Assembly (NCBI GenBank): GCA_964478625.1
Contig: CAYZJH010000013.1
Span: forward strand, 1-64,000
DNA length: 64,000 nucleotides
Reading direction: 5' to 3'
Source of the DNA: SKZT01 sp964478625
GTDB lineage: Bacteria > Desulfobacterota > Desulfobacteria > Desulfobacterales > SKZT01
The notes beneath the pieces are model-generated. The model was not told the origin of the DNA and ran no database searches. It was given only the letters and a program-made list of their open reading frames with translations. Shown one piece after another: positions 1 to 7,928 of this stretch. Numbering within the stretch: position 1 is the stretch's first letter; every line of letters begins with the position of its first letter. A program made the translations under genes and the position numbers.

Positions 1-169
1 GGATATAATCTTGTGGGTTTTTTTTGTTGTTGGGAGAATGCCATTGCCCGAAACCGCTACAAAGCCCTTGACTAAACGCTGGCGGTAAGGTATGGTGGAA
101 ACCATCATCAATTTTAATTTGGCCCCCGGAATCGCCGCCTGGGGCCATTTTTCGTTCGGCCATGGCCAT
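1..169 (-). CDS. Start of an unidentified island gene, truncated by the left window edge
   Basis: An ATG at 169 opens a minus-strand frame that stays open for 56 codons to the window edge, beginning MAMAERKMAPGGDSGG. Its start overlaps the alpA stop codon as TAATG, a configuration typical of translational coupling, so the two are probably co-translated. The visible part is Gly-, Pro- and Lys-rich and polar, and I recognise no domain in it. In P4-like elements the gene after alpA is often a primase or replication protein, but nothing visible here proves that. A second in-frame ATG two codons later is an alternative start. Confidence 0.55.
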   Translation of the reverse strand, partial: MAMAERKMAPGGDSGGQIKIDDGFHHTLPPAFSQGLCSGFGQWHSPNNKKNPQDYI

Positions 170-378
170 TACCCCCGCTCTGATGCTTTTTTGTCGATCC
201 ATTCTTGGACCTCAGAAGCGAGCCATCCGGTTGATTTGCCGCCCAATGTGATTCTCTTGGGGAATTTACCGGATCTTTCCATTCTCCAGATAGTTGTATC
301 CGACAATCCGATAAGGCCAATAAGCTCCGGTTTCCTGATGATTCTTTGTATTTGCTGATATTCTGGAATTTGATGCAT
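169..378 (-). CDS. alpA: AlpA-family helix-turn-helix regulator
   Basis: A 69-aa protein of the AlpA/excisionase-like family, small winged-helix DNA-binding proteins that activate integrase or excision genes in P4-like elements. Visible family features are the recognition-helix region LSDTTIWRMERSGKFPKRI, then LGGKSTGWLASEV and a closing EWI motif, in the usual order and at normal length. The start at 378 is preferred over an overlapping frame opening at 383, because the AAAGGAG ribosome site (387-393) sits 8 nt from 378 but only 3 nt from 383. It is the third minus-strand island gene after int and the 297-aa protein. A 12-bp inverted repeat covers its start region (see 373-415). Its targets are inferred, not seen. 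Confidence 0.85.
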   Translation of the reverse strand: MHQIPEYQQIQRIIRKPELIGLIGLSDTTIWRMERSGKFPKRITLGGKSTGWLASEVQEWIDKKASERG

Positions 379-415
379 TTCATAATCTCCTTTATTAGTA
401 GGTTATGAAATGCAT
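373..415 (-). promoter_or_regulatory. Perfect 12-bp inverted repeat burying the alpA start codon
   Basis: Positions 373-384 (ATGCATTTCATA) and 404-415 (TATGAAATGCAT) are exact reverse complements. The 19-nt loop between them carries the alpA SD sequence. In the transcript the arms could pair so that the alpA ATG lies in the stem. At the DNA level the same repeat could be a dimeric operator. Either reading would suit an autoregulated excision regulator; the sequence alone cannot choose. Confidence 0.5.
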
Positions 416-443
416 ACTATAGAAACACATTAGCTAAGTATAA

Positions 444-480
444 GGACAGACCCACCCCCAAAAACGGAATGGGTTTGTCC
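444..480 (-). terminator. Hairpin downstream of the 297-aa island gene
   Basis: Arms 444-454 (GGACAGACCCA) and 470-480 (TGGGTTTGTCC) pair over 11 positions with one G-U. They lie 17-53 nt past the stop of the 297-aa gene on the minus strand. A T-rich stretch (TTTTTTA on the minus strand) lies before the hairpin rather than after it, so it is a weak intrinsic terminator or mRNA-stabilising hairpin. Confidence 0.35.
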
Positions 481-496
481 CTAAAAAAGCTATGGT

Positions 497-1390
497 TTAT
501 TTGTAGAAAACTTCTCGGTGAAAATTCTTAAGAAGGGTGTGGACTAAGAGAACGAATTGACTTGGCTCTCCAGAGGTTTGTCCGTCTGATGCTGTGGGTT
601 TTTGACCGGTTTCTTTCGTGTAAATATCTGCCAATCGAAGGATGTACCGGTACAGCGGGTCAAGCTCCGCCAATTTATTTGATTCTTCTTCGGCCATATC
701 GCTAAGAGCCGTTTGTAGTCCAACGATTTGAAGGCAGCAATCATCAATGCTTATAATGTCTATGGGCTTTTCGCGCTGAAAGGTTGTGGAAAGCTGGCGG
801 TAGTGCTTATTACAGTTGAATTTTTCAAAGGCTTTAAGAGTTTTGGATAAAGCTGATGCTAAATCTTTATACGCGGCTCTATAATGAGCAGGTTCGGGAT
901 TGTTCTCCCAAATTCCTTTATTTATGAAAAAGTTTTCTGTGGCGCCATAAACCTTTTGCGCGTCAAGCGTATATCCGTTTTTTGTCAAAACTTGCGCCAC
1001 TTCATCTATAGTCGGGAAAGGATCGCAATAAAAAGGGTCGTTTTCATTAATGCTAACAGAAAAACTCCCCACACGTTTCCGCCTGTACCAGCCTTGGTAC
1101 TTGCGGGTTTCCTTGCAAGTTACCGGCACTCCGTATGGGTCAATCTTTTGGGTTTCCTCGCAAGTTTTCCGAACAGCTTCAAACTCCTTGCGAGAGTCCC
1201 AGGCACGTTCAATCCACTTACGCACAAGGGCAAGCTCTCGGCCATATTTTGCTTTACGAGACCTCCAACCATGTTTTTTCCTGACAGCTTCCAAGTAACC
1301 ATCAGCCTTGCAGTTTTGGTATTCCTCGCAATACTCAAGACACTCTGAAAAGTTTGTTTGAACCTTTTCTCTCTCGCAGAAAAATTCCAT
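497..1390 (-). CDS. Unknown 297-aa island protein, Cys- and Lys-rich N-terminus
   Basis: I do not recognise this protein. The start at 1390 is well supported by AAGGAG about ten bases upstream. The N-terminal 100 residues are strongly charged and probably helical, with scattered cysteines (C5, C17, C21, C27 and others). The middle carries a DEVAQVLTKNGY segment, and the C-terminal half is mostly predicted helix with a DDCCLQIVGLQTALSDMAEEE stretch split by short loops. There is no signal peptide or membrane segment, so it is probably cytoplasmic. It lies between int and alpA in the same orientation, the position of accessory cargo in P4-like islands. Defence or element maintenance is possible but unsupported by any motif. 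Confidence 0.7.
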   Translation of the reverse strand: MEFFCEREKVQTNFSECLEYCEEYQNCKADGYLEAVRKKHGWRSRKAKYGRELALVRKWIERAWDSRKEFEAVRKTCEETQKIDPYGVPVTCKETRKYQGWYRRKRVGSFSVSINENDPFYCDPFPTIDEVAQVLTKNGYTLDAQKVYGATENFFINKGIWENNPEPAHYRAAYKDLASALSKTLKAFEKFNCNKHYRQLSTTFQREKPIDIISIDDCCLQIVGLQTALSDMAEEESNKLAELDPLYRYILRLADIYTKETGQKPTASDGQTSGEPSQFVLLVHTLLKNFHREVFYK

Positions 1391-1494
1391 ATTAATCAGC
1401 TCCTTAAGCTGTTCCTTATTATAAAAGGGGGAAAACGGTTAAGGATTCCGTCTTTCATTCCCGGTGATCAGCCGGAAACTATCCCCGAATATCG

Positions 1495-2709
1495 TTAAAC
1501 AACCTTCTTGAACTGTATCACGTTGCTGGTAGTGGGTGCAGTTATTCCGATGATATCACTAAGCCGCCGTTCCCACAAATTCAGAGCTTGCCGTTTCTCG
1601 GTATCGTAGGCGTGCCGGTTATAAATACCCATCATACCTTGCAATTTGTGGCCTAAAACTTTTTCAGCAACAATGTCATCAACCTTAAGATCGGCTAAAC
1701 GTGTTCTCAATGTACGTCTCAAGTCGTGAGGTGTAAAAGCCTCGGTAAAACCCATCTCTGCCCAATGCCTTGCGACAGCCCGGCTTAATGCGTGCCTGCT
1801 CATGGGTAGTTGTGGCTTATAGGATGACCTGAATACATATTCACAATCAGATGAATAAACCCTGGCTGTTTCGATCACTTCCAAAGCCATAGGGCATAAC
1901 GGAACTCTGTTTGGCTCCGCATTTTTCATGCGCTCACCCGGTATAAGCCAAAAGTCGTTATCAATTTCAGCCCAGGTCATTCCACATACTTCACCCGGTC
2001 TTTGTCCGGTCAACAGAATCATTTTCAAAGCCAACTTGGAAATCCTATAAATGTCAATTTTTGTGTTTTCCAGGTCAAGGGCTTCCCATAACGACTTAAT
2101 TTCATCGTCGGTCAAAACCCGGTCGCGGCCTTTTTCAGCAACCTTTTTAATACGGGTACAGGGTGAATCATCAATAACGCCTCTTTCGGCGGCGAAGTTA
2201 AATAAACGACTCAGGGCACCCTGAACACGATTTGCAACAATGGGTGCTCTCGGTCTGATTTTATCAAGCAACAAGACTATATCCCGCCGCTTAATATCGG
2301 ATACTTTGCGCTTGCCCCAAGCAGGGATTGCATTTTTTTCAAGCAGTTTTCGGGTTTGTTTGCCGGATTTTTTCTTTTGCAGTTCTATTTCATATAATTC
2401 GTCAAGCATATCCTGAAAAGTCGGCTCTGCTTTGCGTTTGGCCTTAGCCTCTTGTGCCATTGCGCCCGGATCAATCCCCCGTTGCAGGTCCATCATTGCT
2501 GATCCATGACTTTCTCTAGCCTGTGCAAGTGATATTCCCGGATAATTTCCAAGGGTCATGCGTCTGGATAAGCCATCGAATTGATAACGGAATATCCACG
2601 ACTTGGCCCCTGTTGGCGTTACTCGTATGGACAGACCTTTTCCATCTGATACCTCATACCTTTTTGACTTAGATTTTAGTTTTTGGATCGTTAAGTCTGT
2701 AAGTGCCAT
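1495..2709 (-). CDS. int: P4-type tyrosine recombinase / island integrase
   Basis: A 404-aa site-specific recombinase that integrates and excises the element at a tRNA gene. The N-terminal arm-binding domain (about residues 1-90, with the DGKGLSIRV and MTLGNYPGISL motifs) is the DUF4102 domain of P4/CP4-57-type integrases. A SAM-like core-binding domain covers about 95-185. The catalytic domain shows R237 (TGQRPGE), H328 and R331 (HDLRR), H354 (LGH) and the nucleophile Y363, so all key residues are present. Length is normal. The start at 2709 follows AAGGAG at good spacing. Its 5' end lies only 171 bp from the tRNA-Pro fragment, as expected for the enzyme that made that junction. It appears intact and could be active. 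Confidence 0.96.
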   Translation of the reverse strand: MALTDLTIQKLKSKSKRYEVSDGKGLSIRVTPTGAKSWIFRYQFDGLSRRMTLGNYPGISLAQARESHGSAMMDLQRGIDPGAMAQEAKAKRKAEPTFQDMLDELYEIELQKKKSGKQTRKLLEKNAIPAWGKRKVSDIKRRDIVLLLDKIRPRAPIVANRVQGALSRLFNFAAERGVIDDSPCTRIKKVAEKGRDRVLTDDEIKSLWEALDLENTKIDIYRISKLALKMILLTGQRPGEVCGMTWAEIDNDFWLIPGERMKNAEPNRVPLCPMALEVIETARVYSSDCEYVFRSSYKPQLPMSRHALSRAVARHWAEMGFTEAFTPHDLRRTLRTRLADLKVDDIVAEKVLGHKLQGMMGIYNRHAYDTEKRQALNLWERRLSDIIGITAPTTSNVIQFKKVV

Positions 2710-3137
<428 letters not shown>

Positions 3138-3737
3138 ATGCAAAAAAATAAAAAGCTTGATCGTTTTAGAAATACCAGGCTTTATTTGCTTCTGAAAAAA
3201 TCATATACACGCTTTCTAAAAATCCGTGGAAAGCCCAGAGAAATCGCTTTGGGTTTTTCTTTAGGATTATTGGTGGGCATGACTCCGGCCATGGGCTTTC
3301 ATACAGTTATTGCGGTTTTTTTCGCAACACTTTTCAAATGCAATAAAATTTCAGCGGCTCTGGCGGTATGGATTACCAACCCATTTACAGCGCCTGTGAT
3401 TTACAGTATGACTTATATTATCGGGGCCAAAACCATGGGGCTTACCAGAGCTTACAAATTGTCGGACGGACTGTCTTCATCGACATTCATTGAGATGATC
3501 AAAAAGACTCCGGAAATATTCGGCGCAATGACCATCGGAGGATTTATTATCGGAATCCCCTTGGCATTGGCCGGTTACTATTTTATATATTCTGCAATAA
3601 GCAAATATCAGGATGACATTAAAATGAAATTGGTAGAACAAAAATTAAAGCGTGCCATTAAAAAAGAACAGCGGAAGCTTAAGAAAACTAAAAAAAAATA
3701 TAAAAACAAGCCTCAATCCCCCAAACTGTTAAATTAA
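3138..3737 (+). CDS. DUF2062 integral membrane protein
   Basis: A 199-aa protein of the DUF2062 family (COG3216), small membrane proteins of unknown function. The family motif GLLVGMTPAMGFHTVIAV is seen near residues 45-65, with the second conserved segment ITNPFTAPVIY around 85-95. Three to four hydrophobic helices (about 40-70, 80-105 and 130-155) are followed by a very Lys-rich cytoplasmic tail. It is the first chromosomal gene to the right of the island and reads away from it. A weak AT-rich hairpin (3745-3765) follows the stop. Some DUF2062 domains are fused to glycosyltransferases, but no such domain is present here. The family assignment is firm and the function unknown. Confidence 0.85.
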   Translation: MQKNKKLDRFRNTRLYLLLKKSYTRFLKIRGKPREIALGFSLGLLVGMTPAMGFHTVIAVFFATLFKCNKISAALAVWITNPFTAPVIYSMTYIIGAKTMGLTRAYKLSDGLSSSTFIEMIKKTPEIFGAMTIGGFIIGIPLALAGYYFIYSAISKYQDDIKMKLVEQKLKRAIKKEQRKLKKTKKKYKNKPQSPKLLN

Positions 3738-3744
3738 ATTCAAT

Positions 3745-3765
3745 AATACTTTCGATAGTATTTTT
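3745..3765 (+). terminator. Weak AT-rich hairpin with T run after the DUF2062 gene
   Basis: Arms AATACT (3745-3750) and AGTATT (3757-3762) are followed by a run of T. The stem is short and AT-rich, so termination is probably partial and read-through into the next small gene is likely. Confidence 0.35.
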
Positions 3766-3822
3766 GAGTCTTATTTTTTAACATATCTGGCAACTGATTT
3801 ATTGAATACCAGGAGAGGAAAG

Positions 3823-4038
3823 ATGAGAAAAAAAGATACCCGCACCAAATTTAAATGCCAAAAATGTGAAAAAACCATGGAAATGGCTGATTTAGAAAGC
3901 ATGATCCCGGAATGCTGCGATATGCCGATGGAAAAAATGGAAGAACCGGAACCATGCCTGCTTTCAGCAACTGCAGAACATGCAAGGTTTGATCAAATGC
4001 TGGAACCCTGCGATGATGGCCGTAAAGGGAAAATTTAG
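3823..4038 (+). CDS. Small zinc-ribbon-like protein
   Basis: A 71-aa acidic protein with CQKC near the N-terminus and an ECCDMPM motif about 25 residues later, an arrangement that could bind one zinc ion. The ORF extends seven codons upstream, but ATG 3823 is chosen because AGGAGAGGAAAG lies directly before it. Small rubredoxin-like or zinc-ribbon proteins of this sort are common in sulfate reducers and mostly uncharacterised. It follows the DUF2062 gene in the same direction. Its stop lies three bases from the stop of the convergent aminopeptidase gene, and its likely terminator lies inside that gene (4091-4118). Confidence 0.65.
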   Translation: MRKKDTRTKFKCQKCEKTMEMADLESMIPECCDMPMEKMEEPEPCLLSATAEHARFDQMLEPCDDGRKGKI

Positions 4039-4041
4039 GCA

Positions 4042-5241
4042 TCAAAAATTAAATTTTCCATCATCATAAATGGTAACTGTTTTCCCGGAAAAAAGGGTTC
4101 CAAGTACCCTTTTTTTTTGTGTATTGACCAGATCCCAGTGGAGAGCAGAATCATTAAAACCCAGGGCATCCTTATGCTCGCGTGTCAGCTTAGTCCGATC
4201 CTGAGAAAAGGTGTTTTCATAGGAGCTTCCCATGGCCAAATGGCAATTGCCATGGACACCACCAAAGTTTTCATCAAAAAGCGTATTGGCCATGAACTGA
4301 TTGATTTTTGAAAATCGGCAGTCTGTCAGTGAAAATTCGCCGATTCTTCCTGCACCCTCGTCTAACCTTAACTGCTTTTTAAGAAAATCTTCACCTTCTT
4401 GCGCAGAAACATGGGTTAATACCCCATGATTAAATTCAAGACGAACCTCTTTTACATAATTTCCGTTTCGATATGATGGTTGGTCCGCATAATAAACACC
4501 GTGGGTTCCTCTCCAGTCCGGAGAGGTAAAAATTTCAAAACTTGGGATATTACGCCCTGAAATACCGATCCATTTTCGATGGTCGCCCATTACCATCTTT
4601 AGATCGACATGTTCGGATTCCACTTTCAGATATTTCAGATTCAAACTGTTAAGCCATTTTTTTATTTCCCGAGCATTTTGATAGATTTCAGTCCATTTTG
4701 CAACCGGTTCAGGATCATCCAAAAAACACGCGTTCCTGATTTGCTCACAATATCTGTCAATGGGTATATTTGCTGCCTCTGCCAAAGCATCTGTTGGATA
4801 AATACACAAGGTCCAGCTCAAAACCCCCATAGATTCCCTTCGATTGATAATATCCCTAAGATATTTTTGTGAAACCATTGCCTGGCCGATTTTTTCAGGG
4901 GCAATATCCCCTAAATGTGTTAAGGATTCAGGAGCATTGAGAAAAATACTCCCATTTAAACTCGAATAAAACTCCGATTCCCCCGGGATCTGGAAAGTCA
5001 ACTGATGATCATTCGACAATTCAAAAAACCGTTTTTCCATCGAAGGGGTATGAAGCATTCTTTGCACAGGATGCATCCCCATTTCCAGGATCCTTTGATG
5101 GAGTATCTCGGCAAGGGAAATCGCAGGCTGATGATATTTAATCAGGATGATGTCATTTTTTTCAAAAACTCCGGATCTTGCCGTTTTTAAGCCCCATAAA
5201 AGCACATCGGCATATTTCTCTAGCTGAACCTGACTGAGCAT
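4042..5241 (-). CDS. M29-family metallo-aminopeptidase
   Basis: A 399-aa cytoplasmic peptidase of the thermophilic aminopeptidase family (M29, AmpS/aminopeptidase T type), which removes N-terminal residues using two metal ions. Candidate metal ligands lie in FEIFTSPD, GRIGEFSLTD, GGVHGNCHLAMG and the C-terminal LHWD (H-x-D), in the family's order. Length is normal for the family. The start at 5241 gives MLSQVQLEKYADVLL, the usual M29 opening. The gene converges with the zinc-ribbon gene, and the last 25 codons overlap a terminator-like structure read on the other strand. The substrate range is not predictable. Confidence 0.85.
   Translation of the reverse strand: MLSQVQLEKYADVLLWGLKTARSGVFEKNDIILIKYHQPAISLAEILHQRILEMGMHPVQRMLHTPSMEKRFFELSNDHQLTFQIPGESEFYSSLNGSIFLNAPESLTHLGDIAPEKIGQAMVSQKYLRDIINRRESMGVLSWTLCIYPTDALAEAANIPIDRYCEQIRNACFLDDPEPVAKWTEIYQNAREIKKWLNSLNLKYLKVESEHVDLKMVMGDHRKWIGISGRNIPSFEIFTSPDWRGTHGVYYADQPSYRNGNYVKEVRLEFNHGVLTHVSAQEGEDFLKKQLRLDEGAGRIGEFSLTDCRFSKINQFMANTLFDENFGGVHGNCHLAMGSSYENTFSQDRTKLTREHKDALGFNDSALHWDLVNTQKKRVLGTLFSGKTVTIYDDGKFNF
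4091..4118 (+). terminator. Intrinsic terminator inside the convergent aminopeptidase gene
   Basis: AAAAGGGT (4091-4098) and ACCCTTTT (4106-4113) form a perfect 8-bp stem with a 7-nt loop, followed by an unbroken T run to 4118 on the plus strand. It lies 53 bp past the stop of the zinc-ribbon gene, so it should end plus-strand transcription while lying within the last codons of the aminopeptidase. Confidence 0.7.
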
Positions 5242-5273
5242 ATGGTATTATCTCCGTGTAATACACTGTCATG

Positions 5274-5570
5274 TTAAGGGTGATCTTCCTTTAGAAAAAG
5301 CTGATGATATTCTGATTCACTAAGGTGTTTCTTCAACAACCGGGATATAAATTCAAAAATTTCTTCCAGTTCATCGCTGTCAAAACGTTTGATAATATTT
5401 TTCAGGAGCATGTCGTCGGAAAATTTTTGCAAGTAATACATCACCGTATTTTCATCGGTTTCTCTATCAAGTCCAAACCCCACAAACCCTTTGTAGTGAT
5501 TTACAAATTCATGCGAATGAGTAGTCATGCAGTGCCTCAACACATTTCTAAGATTGACTTTTGATTTCAT
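5274..5570 (-). CDS. Hypothetical 98-aa cytoplasmic protein
   Basis: I do not recognise a named family. The protein starts MKSKVNLRNVLRHCMTTHSHEF and continues with FGLDRETDENTVMYYLQKF and a strongly amphipathic helical C-terminal half (FDSDELEEIFEFISRLLKKHL). It has no signal or membrane segment. It lies 32 bp upstream of the aminopeptidase in the same direction and may form an operon with it. On the other side an 87-bp divergent spacer separates it from the hydrolase gene. It looks like a real gene by position, orientation and composition. The function is open. Confidence 0.6.
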   Translation of the reverse strand: MKSKVNLRNVLRHCMTTHSHEFVNHYKGFVGFGLDRETDENTVMYYLQKFSDDMLLKNIIKRFDSDELEEIFEFISRLLKKHLSESEYHQLFLKEDHP

Positions 5571-5657
5571 TTATTTATTGTAACTATCTTTGATCAATAT
5601 AAAGAAAAAACTGATCAGGGTCAATCCCATAACTATTTTAAAACATTTTGAAATAAC

Positions 5658-6584
5658 ATGATGAACAACTTTGGATATCTTGAAGTGGGGAAAAACATCT
5701 TTTTGCGATTTGGTCACTGGAAATCTCACCGGGATCAAAACAATGGAACTGTCTGCCTTCTGGGCGGAAGAACCGATTTTATGGAGAAGTATCATGAAAC
5801 CATAGTTCAACTCAATCAACGAGGATTGGAGGTGTATAGTTTTGACTGGCGGGGTCAGGGACTTTCATCAAGGCTTATTCAAAACAGGCGAAAAGGCTAT
5901 GTTCAAAGTTACGATGATTATGTATCCGATCTATCCTCTTTTATTGATAAAATCTTTAAAAAAACGGCGACACGGCCCTATATCGTTCTTGCACATTCCA
6001 TGGGCGGACATATTACCATCCGATTTCTCCATGAATATGGCAATTTTTTTGACAAAGCCGTTTTAATATCGCCCATGATCGATATCCGGACATTTCCTAT
6101 CCCTAAATACCTATTGCAAAAATTTACCAAAACATTAGTCGCGGCAGGTTATGATAAGGCTTATATTGTCGGAAATGATGGGATCATGGCTAATAAATTC
6201 AGGGGTAACAATTTGACTTCAGACAAGCTCAGGTTTGAAAACCGCAGGAAAATAGAAATGGATAGGCCCGAGATTGCAATAGGAGGTGTAACTTGCGGAT
6301 GGCTTAACGCCTCCTTTGACTCTATCGATGTTTTAAATCAACCGGGTTATGTGGAAACCATCAGAATTAGGATATTGATCTGCAGTGCAGAAAAGGATCG
6401 TGTTGTTTGCAACAAGGCACAGAAACACCTTTGCAATAGACTCCCCGATTGCAGACTTGTCGAAATCCATGGTTCGCAGCATGAAATTCTTCAGGAGAGT
6501 ACCACAATCCAAAAGCAATTCTGGAATATTTTCGACCGGTTTCTCGTTTCAAATTTTGAACGGAAAAATGATGAAAAGACTTGA
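5658..6584 (+). CDS. Alpha/beta hydrolase, lysophospholipase/monoacylglycerol lipase type (S33)
   Basis: A 308-aa serine hydrolase of the COG2267 lysophospholipase type. The nucleophile elbow is AHSMGGH (about residues 113-119) and the catalytic acid is probably in ICSAEKDRVV (about 240). The histidine is in HGSQHEIL (about 272). The FDWRGQGLS motif, typical of this subgroup, lies near residue 61. There is no signal peptide. Likely substrates are lysophospholipids or monoacylglycerols, but the family is broad. It is transcribed divergently from the 98-aa gene and followed by the LysM gene. Start choice is uncertain between two adjacent ATG codons (5658, 5661), neither with a strong SD. Confidence 0.85.
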   Translation: MMNNFGYLEVGKNIFLRFGHWKSHRDQNNGTVCLLGGRTDFMEKYHETIVQLNQRGLEVYSFDWRGQGLSSRLIQNRRKGYVQSYDDYVSDLSSFIDKIFKKTATRPYIVLAHSMGGHITIRFLHEYGNFFDKAVLISPMIDIRTFPIPKYLLQKFTKTLVAAGYDKAYIVGNDGIMANKFRGNNLTSDKLRFENRRKIEMDRPEIAIGGVTCGWLNASFDSIDVLNQPGYVETIRIRILICSAEKDRVVCNKAQKHLCNRLPDCRLVEIHGSQHEILQESTTIQKQFWNIFDRFLVSNFERKNDEKT

Positions 6585-6663
6585 TGTTCGATTGGGGTTT
6601 GTTTTATGGTATGTAACTTAAATTTGAGCAATCTTAATTCAATCAATTTACCGGAGAGATCAT

Positions 6664-7347
6664 ATGGCTTGGAATAATCAACCTGGGAAAACCAGCAATC
6701 CCGATATGGAAACAGAAGATGAAATGTATAAAGAAAATGCCTTTTCAGGATGGCAAAAAAATAGACGGCTGGGTCTTTTTTCAGATATTATGAGCAGCCC
6801 TTTTGTATGGGGAGCTGCAGCATTTGTAATCTTGATTCTTATGCTGATGATCTTTTGGCCTGACTCCGATGGCAAAGCATCCAATGAGAAACTGGATAAT
6901 ATCGCCCAAAGGATCGATATGCTCGAAAATCGCATTTTTATTGTTGAAACAACCCTTCAAAACATATCCGTTCAGCAACCCCAGGAGCAGAATCTGGAAT
7001 CTTTTCAAAATCGTATTGAGCAACTGGAAGCCTTTGTAAAACACAAAACAGATCAATTTACCAGTGAACTGGAAAAGACTCAAAAAAAGATATCGTCTTT
7101 GGAATCGAGACCGGCACCCCGAACAGTTGCTTCAAAACCGTCGACTCCATCAAAACCCGAACCGGCTTCAAAACCAGCCCCCGCAAGAAAGACCGATACA
7201 GCCAAATATCACGTGGTTCAAAAGGGAGAGACCCTTTATCGTATCAGTGTAAATTACGGCGTTTCGGTCGATAAGCTTTTAGAGTTAAACAACATGCCAA
7301 AAGGGGCTGTAATCCATCCGGGACAAAAAATAATGGTATCACGTTAG
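6664..7347 (+). CDS. Membrane-anchored LysM protein with coiled coil
   Basis: A 227-aa cell-envelope protein. A cytoplasmic N-terminus of about 43 residues is followed by one transmembrane helix (about 44-64, VWGAAAFVILILMLMIFW). Next come a predicted coiled coil (about 75-142, with LDNIAQRIDMLENRIF), a Pro/Ser/Lys linker (about 145-178) and a single LysM domain (about 180-226, starting YHVVQKGETLYRISVNYGV). LysM domains bind N-acetylglucosamine in peptidoglycan, so it probably tethers the inner membrane to the cell wall. The start at 6664 follows GGAGAG. No hydrolase domain is attached, so the role is probably structural or scaffolding. Confidence 0.88.
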   Translation: MAWNNQPGKTSNPDMETEDEMYKENAFSGWQKNRRLGLFSDIMSSPFVWGAAAFVILILMLMIFWPDSDGKASNEKLDNIAQRIDMLENRIFIVETTLQNISVQQPQEQNLESFQNRIEQLEAFVKHKTDQFTSELEKTQKKISSLESRPAPRTVASKPSTPSKPEPASKPAPARKTDTAKYHVVQKGETLYRISVNYGVSVDKLLELNNMPKGAVIHPGQKIMVSR

Positions 7348-7414
7348 AACCGACGAATCTATATGTTATGAAGGGTCTCAATCAAAGAAGGGGCTATCCC
7401 TATGTAGTTATTAC

Positions 7415-7451
7415 AATCCGGATTGAACGATAATAGGCAAAAATCCGGATT
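7415..7451. repeat. Two copies of the palindrome AATCCGGATT
   Basis: The 10-bp palindrome AATCCGGATT occurs at 7415-7424 and again at 7442-7451, centres 27 bp apart, in the 139-bp gap between the LysM gene and the next membrane-protein gene. A third partial match (ATCCGG) occurs at about 7470. Such spaced palindromes can be operators for a dimeric regulator or small cruciform sites; no regulator is assigned. Confidence 0.35.
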
Positions 7452-7486
7452 TTAACAGGATTCCCATATCCGGAAGGATTTGTTTT

Positions 7487-7915
7487 ATGAGTAAAAAAAC
7501 GCCGCCACCCTACAGTACTTTTCCTAAAAGTGCAAAAAACGGAATTTTGTTTTTACTATTAGGATGGGTTTGGCATTTTTTATTGTTATATATGCTTATG
7601 GGGTCAGGACTTAACATTGAAAGCCAAGATTGGCTTCGGCTTTCGGTCATTGCCCTGCTAGTCTGTTTTTTTACCATTCGGGTAAGAAACTGGGCCAGAG
7701 TTTTATGTATTCTCGCCAATGCCTTGATAATTTCACTCTACGTATTGGCAACCATTCATTTTTACAACATTGGCAAAACCAATTTCGCCTTTTTTTCAGT
7801 GATCAATGTAGTTTTGTATTCCTTTTCCTCTTATTTTCTTTTCATAAGGGAAACATCCGATTTTTTCAAATTACACTCACCACGTTTGGGCGGGAATAAA
7901 ACCAAGGAAGAATAA
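7487..7915 (+). CDS. Hypothetical four-helix membrane protein
   Basis: A 142-aa protein with a short polar N-terminus followed by about four hydrophobic helices (about residues 18-40, 48-65, 70-95 and 98-120) and a polar C-terminal tail ending in TKEE. SD-like GGAAGGA precedes the start. It has no motif I can name; its size and topology resemble small DUF inner-membrane proteins. It ends 13 bp before the convergent trmO stop. Confidence 0.6.
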   Translation: MSKKTPPPYSTFPKSAKNGILFLLLGWVWHFLLLYMLMGSGLNIESQDWLRLSVIALLVCFFTIRVRNWARVLCILANALIISLYVLATIHFYNIGKTNFAFFSVINVVLYSFSSYFLFIRETSDFFKLHSPRLGGNKTKEE

Positions 7916-7928
7916 AACTGCTTCCGTC

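Noticed and set aside
114..383. An 89-aa minus-strand frame overlapping alpA
   Set aside because: Its start is 3 nt from the SD and it shares no family features; the alpA frame from 378 fits both spacing and homology.
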